Source: Caulobacter sp. RHG1
GTDB taxonomy: Bacteria > Pseudomonadota > Alphaproteobacteria > Caulobacterales > Caulobacteraceae
Length of the DNA: 64,000 bases
Assembly (NCBI RefSeq): GCF_013181195.1
Contig: NZ_SMZP01000003.1
Coordinates: 248,001 to 312,000, forward strand
Reading direction: 5' to 3'
The notes beneath the pieces were generated by a model. The model was not told where the DNA came from, made no database searches, and was given only the letters and a program-made list of their open reading frames with translations. Both the position numbers and the translations under genes were made by a program. Positions 34,061 to 44,082 of the stretch are shown here, in pieces; within the stretch, counting starts at the first letter, position 1; the number at the start of each line of letters is the position of its first letter.

Positions 34061-35650
34061 GTGCCCGCCGCCCCCGACTATCCGTCCGCCCCCGATCTCG
34101 TTTCGCCCAAGCGCGCCCTGCTGTCGGTCTCCGACAAGACCGGCCTGGTCGAGGCCGCCCAGGTCCTGCACGCCGCCGGCGTCGAGCTGGTTTCGACAGG
34201 CGGCACCAAGGCCGCGATCGCCGCGGCGGGGATCCCGGTCAAGGACGTCTCGGACCTGACGGGCTTCCCCGAGATGATGGACGGCCGGGTCAAGACCCTG
34301 CACCCGGTGGTGCATGGCGGGCTGCTGGGCGTTCGCGACGCGGCCGATCACGCCAAGGCCATGGCCGACCACGGCATCGGCGGCATCGATATCCTGTACG
34401 TGAACCTCTATCCGTTCGAGGCGACCGTCGCCAAGGGTGGCTCTTACGCCGAGTGCGTCGAGAACATCGACATCGGCGGCCCGGCCATGATCCGCTCGGC
34501 GGCCAAGAACCACGGCTATGTCGCCGTCTGCACCGATCCCTCGGACGTCGGCGAAGTGCTGGAGGCCCTGAAGGCCGGCGGCACCACCCTGGCCCTGCGC
34601 CAGACCCTGGCGGCCCGCGCCTATGCCCGCACGGCGGCCTACGACGCGGCGATCTCGGCCTGGTTCGCAAGCGCGCTCGGCCAGGACTTCCCGGCCCGCA
34701 AGTCGATCGCCGGCGAGCTGCGCCAGACCATGCGCTACGGCGAGAACCCGCATCAGAAGGCGGCCTTCTATGCGTTCCCCAACCCGCGCACCGGCGTGGC
34801 CACGGCGACCCAGCTGCAGGGCAAGGAGCTCAGCTACAACAACATCAACGACACCGACGCGGCCTTCGAGCTGATCGCCGAGTTCGATCCCGCGCAAGGT
34901 CCGGCCGTGGCGATCATCAAGCACGCCAATCCGTGCGGCGTGGCGGTCGGCGGCTCGCAGCGCGAGGCCTATGAGCGGGCCCTGGCCTGCGACCCGACCT
35001 CGGCGTTCGGCGGCATCGTGGCGGTGAACTCGCGCCTGACCCGCGAGGCGGCCGAGGCGATAGTCGAGACCTTCACCGAGGTGGTGATCGCCCCCGAGGC
35101 CGACGACGACGCCATCGCCGTGTTCGCGGCCAAGAAGAACCTGCGCCTGCTGGTGACCGGCGGCCTGCCGGACGCCCTGTCGACCGGCGACACGTTCAAG
35201 AGCGTGGCCGGCGGCTTCCTGGTGCAGTCGCGCGACGACGCGCGGATCACCGCCGCCGACCTCAAGATCGTCACCCAGCGCCAGCCGACCGAGGAGGAGG
35301 TGCGCGACATGCTGTTCGCCTTCACCGTCGGCAAGCACGTCAAGTCCAACGCCATCGTCTATGCCCGCGCCGGCCAGACCCTGGGCGTCGGCGCCGGCCA
35401 GATGAACCGCAAGGACTCGGCCCGGATCGCGGCCCTGCGCGCCGCCGATTTCGGCCTGGACCTGAAGGGCTGCGCCTGCGCCTCGGAAGCCTTCTTCCCG
35501 TTCGCCGACGGCCTGATCCAGGCGGCGGAAGCGGGCGCGACGGCGATCATTCAGCCGGGCGGCTCAATGCGCGATCCGGAAGTGATCGAGGCCGCCGACA
35601 AGCTGGGCCTGACCATGGCCTTCACTGGCGTCCGGGTGTTCCGCCACTAA
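34061..35650 (+). CDS. purH: PurH, bifunctional AICAR formyltransferase/IMP cyclohydrolase
   Basis: Catalyses the last two steps of IMP synthesis: formylation of ZMP (AICAR) and ring closure. It is 529 residues, standard length. The IMP cyclohydrolase domain is N-terminal ([44 protein letters not shown]). The formyltransferase domain follows ([23 protein letters not shown], the catalytic Lys-His pair, TSAFGGIVA, and [15 protein letters not shown] near the end). The start is a GTG with a GGAG six bases upstream. Controlled by the ZTP riboswitch directly upstream. Its stop overlaps the next start by one base. Confidence 0.97.
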   Translation: MPAAPDYPSAPDLVSPKRALLSVSDKTGLVEAAQVLHAAGVELVSTGGTKAAIAAAGIPVKDVSDLTGFPEMMDGRVKTLHPVVHGGLLGVRDAADHAKAMADHGIGGIDILYVNLYPFEATVAKGGSYAECVENIDIGGPAMIRSAAKNHGYVAVCTDPSDVGEVLEALKAGGTTLALRQTLAARAYARTAAYDAAISAWFASALGQDFPARKSIAGELRQTMRYGENPHQKAAFYAFPNPRTGVATATQLQGKELSYNNINDTDAAFELIAEFDPAQGPAVAIIKHANPCGVAVGGSQREAYERALACDPTSAFGGIVAVNSRLTREAAEAIVETFTEVVIAPEADDDAIAVFAAKKNLRLLVTGGLPDALSTGDTFKSVAGGFLVQSRDDARITAADLKIVTQRQPTEEEVRDMLFAFTVGKHVKSNAIVYARAGQTLGVGAGQMNRKDSARIAALRAADFGLDLKGCACASEAFFPFADGLIQAAEAGATAIIQPGGSMRDPEVIEAADKLGLTMAFTGVRVFRH

Positions 35651-36408
35651 TGCTCAGCGCCGATTGGGGACATCAGCTGGCTCAGCACTCTCGGGTCTTT
35701 CGACCCGAGGGACCGGGGCCGTTCCCGACGGCGCTGATCCTGCACGGCTGCGGCGGCAAGACGCCGTTTCTCGAGGCCTATGCGGCGACGGCCGTGGCGG
35801 CGGGCTGGGCGGCCGTGGTCGTCGACAGCCTGGCGCCGCGCGGCCTGACCTCGCTGGACGCCAAGCTGACCGTCTGCACCGGCGTGCGGCTGCGGGGCGC
35901 CAGGCGGGCGGCCGACGTCTTCGCCATGCTGGCCTGGCTGGAAACCCAGGACTGGGCCGATGCGGGTCAGCTGTTCCTGGCCGGCTGGAGCCACGGCGGC
36001 TGGACGATCATGGACGCCTTTGCGCTGGGCGATCGCGCCGCGGCCATCACCGGTCTTTCCGACGCCCGCGGCGAGGCCTTGCGCCAGGCGGTGAAGGGCG
36101 CGCTGCTGGTCTATCCCTATGCGGGCTACCCGGCCCTGACGACGCGGCATGGCTGGGGCGAGGGGACGCCGCCGGTCTGGTCAGTGCTGGCCGGCAAGGA
36201 TCAGGTCGTCGGCTGGAAGGCGCCGAAGCTGGCCCTGGATCGCCTGGCCAAGGACGGGCTGACGGTCGATCAGCGCTTCCTGCCCGACGCCACTCACGCC
36301 TTCGACGACGAGAAGGCCAACGACCCTCGGGCCCGCTACCGACCCGATCTGGTGGAGGAGATGAAGACCTATCTGGCCTCGGCGCTGGCGGCCTGCGGGC
36401 CACGATAG
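35650..36408 (+). CDS. Dienelactone-hydrolase-like alpha/beta hydrolase
   Basis: Soluble hydrolase of 252 residues. LILHGCGGKTPFLEAYA holds the oxyanion hole, FLAGWSHGGWTIMDAFA the nucleophile elbow (the Ser in GWSHGG), and DATHAFDDEKA the catalytic His near the C-terminus; a DQ-containing loop (AGKDQVVGW) places the Asp. The substrate is unknown. Its ATG overlaps the purH stop (TAATG), so it shares the riboswitch-controlled transcript. It overlaps the convergent DUF418 gene by 40 bp. Confidence 0.85.
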   Translation: MLSADWGHQLAQHSRVFRPEGPGPFPTALILHGCGGKTPFLEAYAATAVAAGWAAVVVDSLAPRGLTSLDAKLTVCTGVRLRGARRAADVFAMLAWLETQDWADAGQLFLAGWSHGGWTIMDAFALGDRAAAITGLSDARGEALRQAVKGALLVYPYAGYPALTTRHGWGEGTPPVWSVLAGKDQVVGWKAPKLALDRLAKDGLTVDQRFLPDATHAFDDEKANDPRARYRPDLVEEMKTYLASALAACGPR

Positions 36409-37553
36409 AGCCGCCGCCAGACCCACTCCAGCGGGCCCATCGGGAACCGCGACATCCAGGCGTGGGACCACAGGATCTGCGCGATCCAGATCCCCGCCAC
36501 GATCGCCGCCAGCCCCGGCCGGTCGACCTTGCCGAACAGCGACAGCCCCCGGCCGCCGTAGAAGATCGAGACCATGATCAGCGACTGGGCGATGTAGTTG
36601 CTGAACGCCATCCGCCCGACCGGCGCCAGCAGCTTTGGGATCGCCTGCCAAACCCCGCTGGAGCGGATGGCCAGGACCATCAGGCTGACATAGGCCAGGG
36701 TGGCCAGCGGCGCGGTCGCGCTCTGGACGCCCATGAACGTGCTGACCGCCAGCTTCGACAGGTGCGAGGCGAAGATCCAGGCGATCAGGCCGGCCAGCAG
36801 GACCAGCGAGGCCAGGCCCCAGGCCAGCAGCCGGCGATAGGTCCGGGCCGAGGCCTCGCCGGTCAGCACGCCGGCCTTGAAGCAGCCCAGGCCGATCATC
36901 ATCAGGGCGCTGGTCATCAGCACGATGACCGGCTCGGCGGCCAGCCGCTGCACGCGCTCCTTGGCGTTGGCGATCAGCGAGCTCCAGGCGTCGCCGCCGA
37001 ACGCCGCAGCCGTCTGGGCATGGGCGGCGGCGGCCTTGGCGGTGCGGGCCGCCGTGGACGGGGCGGGCTCGAAGGTCGACAGCACCGGCCCTGCAATGAA
37101 CAGCACCGACAGGATCGACCAGATGACGATGCCGGTCTTCAGCAGGCGGCCGGCGCTCCATGACCGGGCCCGCATCATGAACAGACCCGCCAGGGCGTAG
37201 CTCAGCAGGATGTCGCCGTACCACAGCAGGAAGCCGTGCAGCAGGCCGAACACGGCCATCCAGGCCAGGCGCCGCGTCAGGACCCCGCTGCGCTCATGAT
37301 CCCCCCGCTCGCCGCCGACCAGGAACAGCGAGACGCCGAACAGCATCGAGAACAGGGTCACGAACTTGCGCTGGAACAGCCACTGGGTCACGGCCCAGAC
37401 GCTCAGGGTCTCGGGGCCCGTCCCGTGCGGCCAGCGCAGCACCGACTCCGACAGCGCCGGGATGACGGCGAAGTCCGGCGCGTTGCACAGCAGGATGCCC
37501 AGCACCCCGAGCCCTCGCAGCGCGTCCAGCAGGACGATCCGATCCTTGGTCAT
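36369..37553 (-). CDS. DUF418-family integral membrane protein
   Basis: Ten-or-so-helix membrane protein of 394 residues. RIVLLDALRGLGVLGILLCN is the DUF418/YeiB N-terminal signature shared with acyltransferase-3-like proteins. FSMLFGVSLFLVG and GRMAFSNYIAQSLIMVSIFY are further hallmarks, followed by the DUF418 tail GPLEWVWRRLYRG. The family is linked by fold to OafB/NolX-type acyltransferases, but its reaction is unknown. Its 3' end overlaps the alpha/beta hydrolase gene by 40 bp in convergent orientation. Confidence 0.88.
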   Translation of the reverse strand: MTKDRIVLLDALRGLGVLGILLCNAPDFAVIPALSESVLRWPHGTGPETLSVWAVTQWLFQRKFVTLFSMLFGVSLFLVGGERGDHERSGVLTRRLAWMAVFGLLHGFLLWYGDILLSYALAGLFMMRARSWSAGRLLKTGIVIWSILSVLFIAGPVLSTFEPAPSTAARTAKAAAAHAQTAAAFGGDAWSSLIANAKERVQRLAAEPVIVLMTSALMMIGLGCFKAGVLTGEASARTYRRLLAWGLASLVLLAGLIAWIFASHLSKLAVSTFMGVQSATAPLATLAYVSLMVLAIRSSGVWQAIPKLLAPVGRMAFSNYIAQSLIMVSIFYGGRGLSLFGKVDRPGLAAIVAGIWIAQILWSHAWMSRFPMGPLEWVWRRLYRGPQAASAEAR

Positions 37554-37595
37554 GACGAAAAACTCCCCCTGCGGAGGAGCCTGCCGCGTTTTGCG

Positions 37596-38912
37596 TCAGT
37601 CGACAATCGGGGCGCGATTAGGGGCGCGGGCCAGCACGATCGCGCCCAGGGCCATGAACGCCGCCGAGACCACGACGGCGATCCGCTGGTCGCCGGCCAG
37701 GCGCGTGCCGATGGCGATGACCAGCGGGGCCAGGAAGGCCGTGGCCTTGCCAGACAGCGCATAGAGACCGAACCAGCGCCCCGTCTCGCCCGGCGGGGCC
37801 AGTTCGGCCATCCAGGCCCGCAGGGATGACTGGGCCGGTCCGAAGGTCAGGCCGACGAACAGGCTGAAGAACAGGAACATCCGCTCCGGCGTGCTGGCGA
37901 ACAGGGCCCCCGCCTGGGCCGGCTCCACCGGGATCAGGAAGAAGATCGTGTCCCGGCCGACAAGGCCCACGCCCGTCGCGCCGAACAGGATCACAGCCGT
38001 GGCGATCAGCACGGTCTTCTTGGAGCCGACCTTCTGGTCGACCCGCCCACCGATATAGGTGCCGATGCCGGCGGCCACCGACAGGGCGATGGCGTAGAGC
38101 CCCAGCTGCGTCGTCGTCCAGCCGAACAGGCCCGCGGCCAGCACGCCGCCGAACGCGATGAAGCTGGAGATGCCGTCGCCCAGCAACATCCGACCGATCA
38201 GGAAGGTCAGCATGTGCGGCTTGGACGGCAGGCTGCGGATCGTCTCCCACAACTCCTTCAGGGGCTTCTCGCCGCTGCCTGCCGCCGGTTTGGGCGCGGT
38301 CAGCATCAGCGGCCAGGCGAAGACCAGGAACCAGACGGCGACCAGAGGGCCGACGATGCGGTCCGGCTCATGCATCGCCTTCGACAGGCCCAGCATCGGG
38401 ACCTCAGGCAGCGAGAAGCAGAAGAGGACAATGAACAGGGTGATCAGCGCCCCGACATAGGCCAAGGCCCAGGCGGTCCCCGAGAGGCGCCCCAGCTGGC
38501 CCGGCTTGGCTATGGCCGGCAGAAGGGCGTTCATCACCGTCACGCCCAGTTCGGCCACGACGCCGGCCACGACCAGGCAGGCCAGGATCAGCGGGATGCG
38601 GCTGGTCTCGCCGGGGGTTGCAAGCCACAGGCCGGCGCTGGCGATGACGAACGGAACGGCCAGGCCGATCAGCCAGGCGCGCGGTCGGCGATGAGCGTCG
38701 ATGCTGGCCCCCACCAGCGGCGACAGCACCGCGATCAAGAGGCCCGAGATCACCCCGGCATAGCCCAGCAGGCTCTGCCCCCGGACTGGGTCGCCGACGA
38801 AGCCGGCGGCGAAATAGGGCGTGAAGATGAAGGTCGCGATCAGCGCCCAGTACGGCTGCTGCGCCCACTCGTAGAGCGTCCACGCCACGCGCCGACGATC
38901 GCCCTGGTCCAT
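37596..38912 (-). CDS. UMF1/Atg22-like MFS transporter
   Basis: Twelve-helix permease of 438 residues. VAWTLYEWAQQPYWALIATF at the N-terminus is the hallmark of the UMF1 (Atg22-like) branch of the major facilitator superfamily, and GLTFGPAQSSLRAWMAELAP confirms the fold. Eukaryotic Atg22 exports amino acids from the vacuole; the bacterial substrate is unknown. It lies 60 bp downstream of the NAD-glutamate dehydrogenase on the same strand, so amino-acid transport would fit, but that is inference. An inverted repeat (38920-38928 with 38941-38949) lies between the two. Confidence 0.85.
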   Translation of the reverse strand: MDQGDRRRVAWTLYEWAQQPYWALIATFIFTPYFAAGFVGDPVRGQSLLGYAGVISGLLIAVLSPLVGASIDAHRRPRAWLIGLAVPFVIASAGLWLATPGETSRIPLILACLVVAGVVAELGVTVMNALLPAIAKPGQLGRLSGTAWALAYVGALITLFIVLFCFSLPEVPMLGLSKAMHEPDRIVGPLVAVWFLVFAWPLMLTAPKPAAGSGEKPLKELWETIRSLPSKPHMLTFLIGRMLLGDGISSFIAFGGVLAAGLFGWTTTQLGLYAIALSVAAGIGTYIGGRVDQKVGSKKTVLIATAVILFGATGVGLVGRDTIFFLIPVEPAQAGALFASTPERMFLFFSLFVGLTFGPAQSSLRAWMAELAPPGETGRWFGLYALSGKATAFLAPLVIAIGTRLAGDQRIAVVVSAAFMALGAIVLARAPNRAPIVD

Positions 38913-38972
38913 CCCTACGCTCCCTTACCGCCCCTCCCTCGTAAGGGAGAGGCGGGCAAGGGGCCAGTCCTC

Positions 38973-41900
38973 TTAACCGGCGGTCGACAGCTCGCGCAGG
39001 GCGGCGTTGGCGATGGTCAGCTTGGCGAAGGTCCAACCGCCGCCAGCCTGCTCGATGTCCTCGATCGTGCGCTTGGCGATCTTGGGATGATCGCCGCGCA
39101 GAGCGGCCCACGAGTTGATCGCCGCCTTGGCCGAGGCTTCATCCTCGCCGGCCTGCGACGAGGCGGCGAACTTCAGCACCGCCTGGGTGATCGCGGTCTG
39201 CTCGCTGAGCATGTCCTCGATCAGGCGACGCACCGCCAGGCGCTCGAAGGCGTCGCCGCCCACGAACGAACCGGCCGCGCCGCGCAGGCGGTCGAAACCG
39301 AAGGCCGCGCCGACCTGATGGTACAGGCGGGCGACGTTCTCGACGTTCCAGCTGGACGCATTGCCCAGGTCGACGAGGTCGGCGGCCGTGGTCGAGGGCT
39401 GCAGGGCCGCGACGGCCTGAGCCAGGGCTTCGGGCGCGCCCTCGGCGACATAGGCCTTGGTGCGCTTGCCGACCGTCTTCTGCTCGAACGGCGACAGGAT
39501 GGCCGGCGTCATGGCTTTCAACTTCTGGACCGACGGACCGTAGGCCTCGACCAGTTGCTGGACCGTGGACTTGTCACGGTGAGCGCGGCGGGCCAGCCAG
39601 AAGCTGAGGCTGCGCAAGGCATAGGCCAGGGCCTTGTAGAGCGCCGTCTGGCCAGCGGCCGAGGCCTTGTTGTCCAGGCCGTTGACCTGGTCCCACAACC
39701 CATCGACGCCCAGGATCTCGCGCGCCGCGGCGAAGCCGACGACCACCGCGCCGATGTCGGCGCCGGCGGCGGCCTTCAAGCGGCTCGGGAAAGTCGGGCC
39801 GCACATGTTGACCATCTGGTTGCCGACCACCGTGGCGATGATCTCGCGCTTCAGCCGGTGCTTCTGCATGGCGTCGGCGTACTGATACAGCCCCTTGGGG
39901 AAGTAGCCGCGGAGCGTGGCCTCGAACCACGGATCGTCCGGCGCCTGACTGGCGACGATCTCATCGAACAGGTCCAGCTTGCCATAGGCCAGCAGCACCG
40001 CCAGCTCGGGCCGGGTCAGGCCCTTGTTCGACGCCTTCCGCTCCAGCAAGGCGGTGTTGGTCGGCAAACCCTCGACGCGACGGTCCAGACGGCCGCGCTG
40101 TTCCAGGTCGACCATGTAGCGGATCTGGGCGTCGACCTCGGACGGCGCGTCGCTCTCCAGCAGAGTCAGCGCCAGGGTCTGGTCGTAATTGTGCTCCAGC
40201 ACGTGGTGGGCCACGTCATCGGTCATCGAGGGCAGCAGCACGTTGCGGCTCTCGCGGGTCAGCTCGCCGCCACGCTCCAGGATCCCGGTCAGGATCTTGA
40301 TGTTGACCTCGTGGTCGGAGCTGTCGACGCCGGCCGAGTTGTCGATGGCGTCGGTATTGATGTGACCGCCGGCCTGGGCGAACTCGATGCGGCCCGCCTG
40401 GGTCAGACCGAGGTTCGCGCCCTCGCCCACGACCTTGACCCGCAGGTCCGCGCCGTTGATGCGGATGGCGTCATTGGCCTTGTCGCCGGCGTCGGCGTTG
40501 GTCTCGCCCTTGGCCTTCACATAGGTGCCGATGCCGCCGAGATAGAGCAGCTCTGCCTTCGACTTCAGGATCGCGGTCATCAGATCGGCGGGCGAGACGG
40601 ACTCGGCCTTGATCTCGAACAGCTCGCGCACTTCCTTCGACAGCGGGATGCTCTTCAGGCTGCGGGCGAAGACGCCGCCGCCGGCCGAGATCTTCGACTT
40701 GTCGTAGTCCTCCCACGACGAGCGCGGCAGCTTGAACATCCGGTCGCGCTCTTCCCACGAGGCGGCCACGTCGGGGTTCGGGTCGAGGAAGATGTGACGA
40801 TGGTCGAAGGCGGCCAGCAGCTTGGTGTGCTTGGACAGCAGCATGCCGTTGCCGAACACGTCGCCCGACATGTCCCCGACGCCGACGGCCGTGAAGGACT
40901 GGCTCTGGATGTCCTTGCCCAGCTCGCGGAAGTGGCGCTTGACCGCTTCCCAGGCGCCGCGGGCGGTGATGCCCATGACCTTGTGATCGTAGCCGACCGA
41001 ACCGCCCGAGGCGAAGGCGTCGCCCAGCCAGAAGCCGTAGCTCTCGGCCACGCCGTTGGCGATGTCGGAGAAGGTCGCCGTGCCCTTGTCGGCGGCCACG
41101 ACCAGATAAGGATCCTGATCGTCATGCGCCACGACGGACGGCGGCGGCACCACCTGGTTGTCGGCGTCGATATTGTCGGTCAGGTCCAGAAGGCCAGACA
41201 GGAAGGTCTTGTAGGCGCGGATGGCCTCGGCCTGGATCGCGTCGCGATCGCCGCCGCGCGGCAGGTGCTTGGGATAGAAGCCGCCCTTCGAGCCGACCGG
41301 CACGATGACCGCATTCTTGACCTGCTGGGCCTTCACCAGGCCCAGGACCTCGGTGCGGAAGTCGTCGCGGCGATCCGACCAGCGCAGGCCGCCACGGGCG
41401 ACGGGACCGAAGCGCAGGTGCACGCCCTCGACGTGCGGGGCTGAGACGTAGATCTCGCGATAGGGCTTGGGGGCCGGCAGGTCTTCCAGCTCGCGGGAAG
41501 CGATCTTGAAGCTGATATAGGCCTTGGGCGCACCGTCCTCGGCCGGCTGATAGAAATTGGTGCGCTTGATCGCCCCAACCAGGGCGGCCAGGCGGCGCAG
41601 CACGCGGTCGGCGTCCAGGCTTTCGACGGCCTGCAGGGCCTCGACGATCTTGGCCTCGACGGCGGCGGCCTGCTCCTGGCGGGTCTTGAGGTCGGCGCGG
41701 ACGGCCGGGTCGAACTTGGTCTGGAACAGGTCCAGGATCAGGCGGGCGACGCCGGGATGATCCGACAGCGCCTGCTCCTGCACGCCCTGGCTGGGATCCA
41801 GGCCCGACTGCTGGCGATAACGGGCCAGCGCCCGGACCAGCGCGGCCTCGCGCCAGCCGATGCCCAGTTCCATCACCAAGCGGTTGAAGCCGTCGCTCTC

Positions 41901-43799
41901 GGCGCGGCCCGTCCAGATGGCGACGAACGCCGCCTCGAAGGCCTGCTTGATGTCGCCGAACACCAGGTGCTCGCCCTGTTCGTCGCGCAGGACGAACTCG
42001 TGCACCCAGACCTTCTGGCCCTTGGGCGAGACCTTGAAGCCTTCCTCGATCAGGGCCTTCAGACCCATGTGCTCCAGGATCGGCAGCACGTCGGCCAGCG
42101 GCGCAGCGGCGTCCGGGCGATAGAGCTTGAAGCGCATCGTCACCGCGTCGTCGTCGGCGCGGCGGAAGGCGCGGACGCGCACCGCCTCCCCCTCGGCCAG
42201 GTCGTCGATGACCTTGATGTCGGCCAACGCTTCGTCGGCGTCGTACTGGTCGCGATAGCCGGGCGGGAACGCACCGGCATAGCGGGTCAGCAGCTGGGCG
42301 ACGCGGCCGACCTGGCCTTCGCGGATCACCGCCTCGAAGCGGTCATCCCAGGTGCGGGCGGTCTCGGCGATGGCGGCCTCGGCGGCGGCCAGATCGGGGT
42401 CGCCATGCTCGCCCGGCTGGACGCCCAGGATGTAGTGGACCCGCGCCAGCGGCGCGTCGGAGAAGCTGGGATAGTAGGCCGACACCCGGCCGTGGAAGGC
42501 TTCGGCCAGAATGTCGCCAGCCCGGGCGCGGACGCCGGAGTCATAGCGATCGCGCGGCACGAACAGCTGCACCGAAATGAAGCGGTCGAACGGGTCGCGG
42601 CGGGCGAACAGCTTGACGCGTGGACGGTCGAACAGGTGCAGCACGCCCAGGGCCATGGCCAGGAGTTGGTCGACATCGGTCTGGAACAGCTCGTCGCGCG
42701 GCCAGGTCTCGAGGATGTTGCGCAGGCGCTTGCCGTTGTGGCTGTCGGGATCCTTGCCGGCCCGCGCCAGCACCTGGGCGACCTTGTGGCGGACCAGCGG
42801 CACGTCGCGCGCCTGGGTCTCGTAGGCCTCGGCGGTGAACAGGCCCACGAAGCGGACCTCGCCCGAGGCCTTGCCGTCGGCGCCGTAGCGGCGCACGCCG
42901 ATATAATCGGTGTAGCCGCGGCGGTGGACGCGCGAGCGCAGGTTGGACTTGGCGACCACGATCGGGTCGCCGATGTCGATCTGGGTGCGCAGGTGGGCCG
43001 ACAGGATGGCCGGCTCGCTGCTCCGGCGCAGCACGGTGCGGGCCTGGTCGCGCAGCACGCCCAGGCTGCCTTCGGGCTGGTACAGCGGCTCCTCGGCCGC
43101 ATAGCCGCCGTCGGCGGTGCGAGGATATTCGTAGACCCGGGCGCCCAGGAACACGAAGTGGTCGCCTTCCAGCCAGTTGAGGAACGCCAGATCCTCGGCC
43201 TTCTCCTCGTCGGAGACCGGCGCGGCGGCGCTCTGCAGCTCCTCGATCGTGCGGCGCATCAGGGCGCGCATGGCGTCGAAGTCCTGGACGGCCAGGCCGA
43301 CATCGCCCAGCGCTTCGCGGACGCCTTCAAGCAGGGCGGCTTCACGGTCTTCACCGACCGGGGCCAGCCAGATCTGGATCATCGAACGGCGCGTGCCGCC
43401 ACAATCCGACACCGGGTGGAACATGGCGCGGACCGAGAAGCCGTTCTCGGTCACTTCGCCCATGATGCTGTCGACCAGGAACGGCCGGTCCGGCTGGACG
43501 ATCTCGAGCAGGTCGGACGGCGTCTCGCCGCCCTCGGCGCGGCGAATGCGGATGGCGGGTTCGGAAAGGTCCTTGGCCTGCTCGCCGAAGCGCCAGAAGT
43601 CGGCCAGGGCGCGGGCGACATCGGCGATGTCCAGCCCGGGAAACTCCTCGGCGGACCAGTCGTCCTGAGCCTGGGCGGCGAAGTCACGGGCGGCGGCGGA
43701 GAGGGCCTCGACCGGGGACCCGAGCGCTTGAGCGAAAGCGGCCACCAGGGGGCCGATTGGAGCTTCAGACGACTCAGGGCCGGTTTTTCCGCCGAACAT
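38973..43799 (-). CDS. NAD-specific glutamate dehydrogenase, large (180-kDa) type
   Basis: Oxidative deamination of glutamate to 2-oxoglutarate, cytoplasmic. It has 1608 residues, the size of the L_180 class found in Caulobacter and Pseudomonas. The N-terminal 700 residues are ACT-like and other regulatory domains (VQPDRPFLVDSIMGEVTENG; YLRTQIDIGDPIVV-like stretch). The catalytic domain begins around 720, with RGGLRWSDRRDDFRTEVLGLV, VPVGSKGGFYPK containing the catalytic Lys region, and VGDMSGDVFGNGMLLS for NAD binding. The frame extends to 43853, but a GAGGAA precedes the ATG at 43799. Upstream bases carry a strong hairpin. Confidence 0.95.
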   Translation of the reverse strand: MFGGKTGPESSEAPIGPLVAAFAQALGSPVEALSAAARDFAAQAQDDWSAEEFPGLDIADVARALADFWRFGEQAKDLSEPAIRIRRAEGGETPSDLLEIVQPDRPFLVDSIMGEVTENGFSVRAMFHPVSDCGGTRRSMIQIWLAPVGEDREAALLEGVREALGDVGLAVQDFDAMRALMRRTIEELQSAAAPVSDEEKAEDLAFLNWLEGDHFVFLGARVYEYPRTADGGYAAEEPLYQPEGSLGVLRDQARTVLRRSSEPAILSAHLRTQIDIGDPIVVAKSNLRSRVHRRGYTDYIGVRRYGADGKASGEVRFVGLFTAEAYETQARDVPLVRHKVAQVLARAGKDPDSHNGKRLRNILETWPRDELFQTDVDQLLAMALGVLHLFDRPRVKLFARRDPFDRFISVQLFVPRDRYDSGVRARAGDILAEAFHGRVSAYYPSFSDAPLARVHYILGVQPGEHGDPDLAAAEAAIAETARTWDDRFEAVIREGQVGRVAQLLTRYAGAFPPGYRDQYDADEALADIKVIDDLAEGEAVRVRAFRRADDDAVTMRFKLYRPDAAAPLADVLPILEHMGLKALIEEGFKVSPKGQKVWVHEFVLRDEQGEHLVFGDIKQAFEAAFVAIWTGRAESDGFNRLVMELGIGWREAALVRALARYRQQSGLDPSQGVQEQALSDHPGVARLILDLFQTKFDPAVRADLKTRQEQAAAVEAKIVEALQAVESLDADRVLRRLAALVGAIKRTNFYQPAEDGAPKAYISFKIASRELEDLPAPKPYREIYVSAPHVEGVHLRFGPVARGGLRWSDRRDDFRTEVLGLVKAQQVKNAVIVPVGSKGGFYPKHLPRGGDRDAIQAEAIRAYKTFLSGLLDLTDNIDADNQVVPPPSVVAHDDQDPYLVVAADKGTATFSDIANGVAESYGFWLGDAFASGGSVGYDHKVMGITARGAWEAVKRHFRELGKDIQSQSFTAVGVGDMSGDVFGNGMLLSKHTKLLAAFDHRHIFLDPNPDVAASWEERDRMFKLPRSSWEDYDKSKISAGGGVFARSLKSIPLSKEVRELFEIKAESVSPADLMTAILKSKAELLYLGGIGTYVKAKGETNADAGDKANDAIRINGADLRVKVVGEGANLGLTQAGRIEFAQAGGHINTDAIDNSAGVDSSDHEVNIKILTGILERGGELTRESRNVLLPSMTDDVAHHVLEHNYDQTLALTLLESDAPSEVDAQIRYMVDLEQRGRLDRRVEGLPTNTALLERKASNKGLTRPELAVLLAYGKLDLFDEIVASQAPDDPWFEATLRGYFPKGLYQYADAMQKHRLKREIIATVVGNQMVNMCGPTFPSRLKAAAGADIGAVVVGFAAAREILGVDGLWDQVNGLDNKASAAGQTALYKALAYALRSLSFWLARRAHRDKSTVQQLVEAYGPSVQKLKAMTPAILSPFEQKTVGKRTKAYVAEGAPEALAQAVAALQPSTTAADLVDLGNASSWNVENVARLYHQVGAAFGFDRLRGAAGSFVGGDAFERLAVRRLIEDMLSEQTAITQAVLKFAASSQAGEDEASAKAAINSWAALRGDHPKIAKRTIEDIEQAGGGWTFAKLTIANAALRELSTAG

Positions 43800-43914
43800 A
43801 GGATTTCCTCGCGAATTTTGGTCGCAACCTAGCCCTTTCAGGCGTGCGTTCAACCGACTAGGTGGGAAATCTCATGCATTTCTGCCAGCCATTTTTACAC
43901 TGGCGAACGCGGAA

Positions 43915-43944
43915 GCGCCGCCGGCTGGGGGAAGCCGACGGCGC
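43915..43944. other. Strong hairpin between the AI-2E permease and GDH genes
   Basis: GCGCCG-C-CGGCT and AGCCG-A-CGGCGC form an 11-bp stem with one C/A mismatch and a GGGGGA loop. It has no T run. It lies about 115 bases upstream of the GDH start and could be a terminator of the AI-2E permease gene or a leader structure of GDH. A second short hairpin, GTCCGG/CCGGAC, lies at 44018-44040. Confidence 0.45.
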
Positions 43945-44082
43945 AGGCCCGCGAGGGGGGATGCGGGCGTTTCCAGCACGATCTTGGCGGCCTTGCCAGC
44001 TTCGATCGGCGGGGTGTCCGGGTGGGGGATAACCGGACAGACCATAGATAGGCGCCAGGGCCCGGGGTTTAAGAGCCAAGCC

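Noticed and set aside
38214..41444. Very long open frame on the plus strand (about 1076 codons) and similar ones at 8150-10510, 15043-17124, 28107-30719 and 41757-43832
   Set aside because: Each lies antisense to, or out of frame with, a gene of recognised family. Their products are Arg/Gly/His/Gln-rich low-complexity sequences typical of shadow frames in G+C-rich DNA.
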